Made by a program: the position numbers and the translations under genes. A DNA stretch of 11,760 nucleotides from Blakeslea trispora (taxonomy: Eukaryota > Mucoromycota > Mucoromycetes > Mucorales > Choanephoraceae): contig JAIWNE010000278.1 in the NCBI GenBank assembly GCA_025331445.1, forward strand, positions 1-11,760, given 5' to 3'. The notes below the pieces were generated by a model. The model saw only the letters and a list, made by a program, of their open reading frames with translations. It was not told the origin of the DNA and searched no databases. Shown here piece after piece: positions 8,448 to 11,760 of this stretch (the first letter of the stretch is position 1; each line of letters opens with the position of its first letter).

Positions 8448-8489
8448 GACCCCTTTAAGAACCCCTTAAACTTGTAATTTTTCGTAGTG
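8448..8489. repeat. 3' terminus of element 1 (terminal inverted repeat)
   Basis: It contains GACCCCTTTAAGA and the partial repeat ACCCCTTAAAC, then ACTTGTAATTTTTCGTAGTG ending at 8489. Read inward it starts CACTACGAAAAAT and reaches ACAAGTTTA, matching the left end (CACTACAGAAAAA..., ACAAGTTTA) with small gaps. Confidence 0.85.
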
Positions 8490-8492
8490 GCC
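8490..8492. repeat. right copy of the 3-bp target site duplication (GCC)
   Basis: GCC directly follows TAGTG ending at 8489 and matches 923-925. A 3-bp match can arise by chance, but with correct termini and orientation the pairing is convincing. Confidence 0.75.
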
Positions 8493-8538
8493 ACACTCTA
8501 ATCAATTTGGTGAGTATGAGATGTCGGTTAGACGTAGG

Positions 8539-8702
8539 TGAGACGGTCTCATCACCGTCTCATCCACACTGTGTAAAAAAAACAAACGCCCGTCTAATAC
8601 AAAATGTGGATGAGACGTTCTCATCACGTCTCATTCACAGTGTGTGTCATATACAAGCTACCGTCTCATCCTCATTCTTTTCTTGTGGATGAGACGTCTC
8701 AT
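8539..8702. repeat. cluster of TGAGACG/CGTCTCA inverted repeats
   Basis: Seven copies of the 7-mer lie within 165 bp: TGAGACG at 8539, 8611 and 8690, and CGTCTCA at 8556, 8627, 8662 and 8695. Longer units are CGTCTCATCCACA (8556-8568) and its exact complement TGTGGATGAGACG (8605-8617, again 8684-8696), the palindrome GAGACGGTCTC (8540-8550) and the 14-bp palindrome ATGAGACGTCTCAT (8689-8702). Placed just outside element 1, it looks like the subterminal array of another DNA transposon, perhaps the left end of element 2. Confidence 0.8.
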
Positions 8703-9125
8703 ACCTTTTGATGATTCGCCCTTCTTACAGACGAACCCTTGGCTGACCTTCCTTAAACGGACCTTTGATTTTAGTTTGTACATCCTTCGGGACATACTTC
8801 TTTTCTTTAGCCTTGTTCCACGTTACAATTTACATTCATTAGACGCTTCCTTTCCTTTTGCTATTCGCTCATCTTTCTAACGATGATACCTTTATTTGGA
8901 TGCTTCTTTAGCTTTAGGTAGTACTAATTCTTTACTTCTTTCACTTTATATGCTTAAAATAGATTTTTGCGCTTTTTTAAATGCTTTTTAATTGGGCTCT
9001 TTATTTAAAATATTGATATATATATACATCATGTACTACTAAAAACGACCATTTTACTGGCCTAGATATGACTAAAAAGAGCGGAATTGGCATGGGATGC
9101 CATGGATTCCTACCCTTGCACTTAC
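8703..9125. other. noncoding stretch of element 2
   Basis: I see no supportable gene. A hairpin-forming inverted repeat lies at 9083-9110: outer arms GGAAT/ATTCC and inner arms GGCAT/ATGCC around GGG. Several short blocks resemble 1130-1480 of element 1 in the same order, including a CTCTTTATTT block and TTGCACTTACCTT at the right end. Confidence 0.4.
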
Positions 9126-9613
9126 CTTCACCAGGCTATCGTTTAGGGGCAGTTTTTTAGCAAAAACGCTTGAAACACCACACACAGGAGAAATCTTGAT
9201 CAATAGCGCAAAAAGCCTGGAAGAACAGAGAGCGAAAACAGACGCGGTACAATTCTAGAAATTAAATTGTTAGAAAGCTGATAAAAACAATATACGTGAA
9301 ATTACTTACCAAAAATTCACCCATCAAAAGAACCCACAAAGAAAGACGTTTCCTGAAGAAGGCAATCTAAATAAATAAAAAATTTTAGTCAAATGTAAAG
9401 GAGATAATTATATGTTACGGTTAATACCAACCTCAAAACCAAAAATCAGTGGCAACACAGACAGGTAATCTACGAAAAGTTCATGTTAATTAGATGCTTG
9501 AATGAACAGTGTAATACTAACCTCTTCTCTTGAAAGATACTAGTGATAATCTAAAAAAAAATACGAGCTTAAGACCATATTATCTGTAAAAGCGAAAATA
9601 AAACTTACCACAT
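9126..9613 (-). pseudogene. element 2 copy of the small multi-exon gene, probably damaged
   Basis: Minus-strand exons at 9613-9609, 9550-9522, 9469-9432, 9366-9310 and 9254-9126 are bounded by GTAAGT, GTTAGT, GTTGGT, GTAAGT and GTAAGT donors and AG acceptors. From exon 2 to exon 5 the frame is open for about 84 codons across three introns. It encodes a hydrophobic, basic peptide with VLPLIFGFE, FFRKRLSLWVLL and SRLFALLIKIS. The frame matches element 1: FGFE|IAFFRKR with LAWLE-DLYKGMR, and a GCTCTC block in exon 5. It differs by an intron splitting the FGFE/IAFF junction that element 1 lacks. Joining exon 1 (ATGTG) to exon 2 creates TGA, so the start is lost, or another first exon is used. Confidence 0.4.
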
Positions 9614-9843
9614 AAAATAAAATAAAAACGAGAGAAAAAAGGAAAAGAAAGAATAAAAAAGAAGCTGCGTTTAAGAGCGGGAAAGTGAATTCTGTTGAAG
9701 AAAAATTTTTCTTGGTCATACAAGCAATGTTGACATTGTGTACCCAGATTTACAAATTGGTAAGTAAGAGATCATATTTAAACTGCAACATGACTTTCTA
9801 TTTCCACTCTTCTATTACCTTTTATACATAAATTTTTTTTCCA
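9614..9843. promoter_or_regulatory. divergent promoter region of element 2
   Basis: These 230 bp lie between the leftward small gene copy and the companion copy. They contain a pyrimidine-rich tract on the minus strand (about 9660-9615), a perfect 16-bp palindrome AAGAAAAATTTTTCTT at 9698-9713 and a TATACATAAA stretch just before ATG 9844. The layout parallels 2005-2209. Confidence 0.45.
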
Positions 9844-11078
9844 ATGAACAACAACAACAACAGACAAGCAATTCCAATTGATACTCCCCCTCGTTTTGCA
9901 CCTCGTGTGAACAACGAGACCCGCCAAAACAACTCCATGTCATTGGAGTTGAACAAATTGAAGGCTCTATTCAGGATGCTCAAAAAAGTACCGAAGAGTT
10001 CAAGTTGGCTATCCAACAAGAAATGGCCAAGAAGGATGATCAAATCCGAGACATGACCATGCAAATGCATGAAATGGCCTTCCAAATGCATACTATGCGG
10101 AAGGAAATGGATGGTATGAAGGCCATGGCCAAGAAGATGATGGCCGGTACTTCCATCGGTCGTGCTCCAGGTAGAATTGCCAAGCATGCGATTAGAGTAA
10201 GTCTTAGACCTTTGAACTTTCGCTTCTTAGTGTACTAACATATGGTTTCAATGACACAGAGAGCCATGAAGACAGCCGAGGTGAGAGCCTTGAGGGATAC
10301 TCAGTGGAACATGGGCTCCAGCCTCATGAAAGATGAGGAGAACGCAAAGATTGTAAGCAGCATCGTTGCTCAACTGGCTGTTCACCCAAAGGTGGCAGAA
10401 GTTGCTGCCCAGTTGAAATGGGGACCTGTGCAAAAGCGCAAGTACTTGATGGAAGTTGTTCGTAGTCGGTTCAACAACCTGAAGAGAAAGAACGAAGACG
10501 AGAAGAAGCCTGAAGTAGAACAGGCACAAAAAAGAATGAGAAATAACGCAAGTTCTCGTAAATCATATGTAAGTAAATTGACACAAACAGAGAATGTGAG
10601 TTTGACAAGTACTAACCTTAATGCAAAAGGTTCTTCGCAAAAGAAGAATGGCCTTCTCGATGAACATCGATGACTGTGTTGAGAAGTTTGGTCCCAGGAT
10701 GAATGCGAGCGACTCCTGTGCAGCGACATGACATCCGATCAAGAAGATGTCATTGAGAACAATGAGGAGATTACGGTGAGAAAAGCTCCCTCCTACAGAA
10801 GTACCAAGGTAGTTATACAGGACATTTTAACCCTAGTATATGGGAGTAGTTAGAACTAATATGGTATTATCTTGTAGTGTACTATGTTCTTCGATTACCT
10901 TGACGAATGCAGAAGAACGCAAAAGAAGAAGGGTCAATTCGGTTCTGCCAAGAAAAGCCGTATTGAAGTTGTTGATGTTGAAGCCCGCCTGCCTGTCAAG
11001 AAGCTTCCCTCTTGGGGTATTAAAGAGAATACCTTACAAGAACAGGATTCAGATTCGTTTTTGGATCTTTTATTGTAA
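9844..11078 (+). pseudogene. companion protein gene of element 2, two frameshifts
   Basis: Exons 9844-10196, 10260-10568, 10630-10808 and 10878-11078 carry introns at the same three places as 2210-3704, all phase 0; introns 1 and 2 contain perfect TACTAAC branch points (10233-10239, 10610-10616). Shared landmarks: NNNNR-x-IP start; a long Met/Lys/Glu coiled coil (about 38-95, with repeated QMHEM-type units); SRKSY|VLRKRR; ECERLLCSDMTSDQED matching ECQQVLITEMISDQED; K|CTMFFDYLDECR; and LPSWGI near the end. It extends about 15 residues further with an acidic DSDSFLDLLL tail. One base is missing near 9959 (inside the coiled coil) and one near 10693 (exon 3). Restoring frame would give roughly 347 residues. 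Divergence from the element 1 copy is high, so this is another subfamily. Confidence 0.75.
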
Positions 11079-11083
11079 ATAAA
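11069..11083. terminator. interleaved convergent polyadenylation signals
   Basis: AATAAA on the plus strand (11078-11083) overlaps the companion stop codon. AATAAA on the minus strand (11074-11069) lies within the companion's last codons, about 35 bp beyond the expected end of the leftward transposase. Confidence 0.5.
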
Positions 11084-11105
11084 ATTTTGTCGTCCTGTAA
11101 ATATT

Positions 11106-11760
11106 TCATCGAATTTTTTTGGTAGATGCAAAGCTACTACTATGTTGGCAATGCCTGGATAATATAAATGCGAAGTAGAATGGATCTTGTGTACAGGAAC
11201 TATACAAAAAAAGTCATCCTCTTCGAACTGATCAATAAATGGTTGCATGCTGTCATCTGTATAGGACTGTAAATCCTTATCCCTTCTCTAGGAAGCTTGA
11301 ACCATTGTATGAAAGCAAAATAATGATCAAGTTTTTGAGGGGCTTCGCCATTTTCGTCTTCTAACAGAGGTGCATGCTTGAAAAAAAATCTAATTGCGCC
11401 AGTTCGTAACGTTGTTTCATCTAGTATGGAGTCTATTTCAGCTCCTTTCTTTCGAAATACATTGACATAAACACCACTGTTACTGCCTGTCAGTTTGAGA
11501 TGAATAATTGTATCCTAAAAGGGTCGATGGATTTAAATTTTTGCACATCGTTTGAAGACGTAAATCCCTCATATGCAAGTGTGTAATAATCCAAAAGACA
11601 TGCATATTCATTCTCTGAAAGACGACTGTGTTTAGAAGACGCCCATCTGATGGATCTGTAGCTTTCTGGAGGCATTTCTTCATATCCAAAAGGATCGCCG
11701 TTGATTGACGAGAATCCAACAAAATCACAAAACATAGATGCAGCTGCTTGCGCTTGTTGT
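11106..11760 (-). pseudogene. C-terminal part of a second CACTA transposase, multiply frameshifted and cut by the window edge
   Basis: Reading leftward from 11759 the order is AQAAASMF, DPFGYEEMPP, RLSENEYACLLDYY and VQKFKSIDP. A frame change near 11517-11520 gives LGYNYSSQ; one near 11494-11496 gives LTGSNSG to GAIRFFFKH, HYFAFIQWFK and KLPRE; one near 11281-11289 gives MQPFIDQFEEDDFF, CIVPVHKIHS and LPKK. The blocks align in order with 6893-7627. A one-base gain in the A7 run (plus-strand T-run 11114-11120) would yield LPKKIR and a stop at 11108-11106; as written, the frame runs antisense into the companion gene to 10934. The catalytic body would lie beyond the window. Orientation is opposite to the neighbouring companion gene, unlike element 1. 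Confidence 0.75.

Larger units (their letters stand above)
926..8489 (+). mobile_element. CACTA (En/Spm/CMC superfamily) DNA transposon, apparently full length (element 1)
   Basis: The left end is CACTACAGAAAAA... and the right end read inward on the minus strand is CACTACGAAAAAT.... Both arms then carry ACAAGTTTA within the first 35 bp, giving imperfect terminal inverted repeats of about 25-30 bp. The direct repeat GCC lies immediately outside each end (923-925, 8490-8492), matching the 3-bp target duplication that defines CACTA elements. The 7564-bp interior holds a leftward small spliced gene, a companion gene and a Tnp2-type transposase with a detached C-terminal domain. Since the transposase reads with two frameshifts and stops, the copy is probably non-autonomous now, although its ends and companion gene look intact. 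Confidence 0.9.

Noticed and set aside
8539..8702. CRISPR-like repeat array
   Set aside because: Repeats are short, in both orientations and unevenly spaced, with no uniform spacers. The genomic context is eukaryotic.
8507..8880. Two rightward open frames of 61 and 78 codons
   Set aside because: The first is built from the GAGACG palindrome array and the second from T-rich noncoding DNA. Neither shows recognisable motifs or splice context.
10248..10729. Leftward open frames antisense to the companion copy of element 2
   Set aside because: They cross its introns and mirror its conserved coding exons, so they are fortuitous.

Overview
The window looks like AT-rich nuclear DNA of an early-diverging filamentous fungus, most likely Mucoromycota. 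That placement is inference: it rests on short GTAAGT...AG introns with CTAAC-type branch points and on a transposase and companion family I associate with that phylum. I see no host housekeeping gene, rRNA, tRNA or CRISPR array. Almost everything is CACTA (En/Spm-like) DNA transposon material at different stages of decay.

Layout. (1) 1-923: the 3' end of an older CACTA element, ending in TAGTG at 923, with a perfect 17-bp hairpin just inside the end and one possible partial exon at the left edge. (2) 926-8489: an apparently full-length CACTA element of 7564 bp. It has CACTA...TAGTG ends, related terminal inverted repeats and a GCC target duplication (923-925 and 8490-8492). It carries a leftward five-exon small gene (2004-1519), a divergent rightward four-exon coiled-coil companion gene (2210-3704, apparently intact, 320 aa), a rightward Tnp2-type transposase (4026-6427) and a detached C-terminal transposase domain (6893-7627). 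The transposase has two frameshifts, and two further in-frame stops. (3) 8490-8705: a cluster of palindromic GAGACG/CGTCTC repeats unlike the repeats of element 1. (4) 9126-11760: part of a second, diverged element. It holds a decayed copy of the leftward small gene (9613-9126), a decayed companion gene (9844-11078) with the same intron positions, and, convergent with it, the frameshifted C-terminal end of another transposase (minus strand, 11760 to about 11106).

How the parts may work together. The Tnp2 protein would cut and join the CACTA ends. Subterminal repeats (ACAAGTTTA type in element 1) are the expected binding sites. The companion protein is the best candidate for an accessory DNA-binding partner comparable in role, not in proven homology, to plant TnpA. 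The leftward small gene faces the companion across a 205-230 bp shared promoter region in both elements. Its reading frame stays open across several phase-compatible introns, and the two copies share frame and landmarks. This divergent pair, small spliced gene plus companion, is the most interesting and least explained feature of the window.
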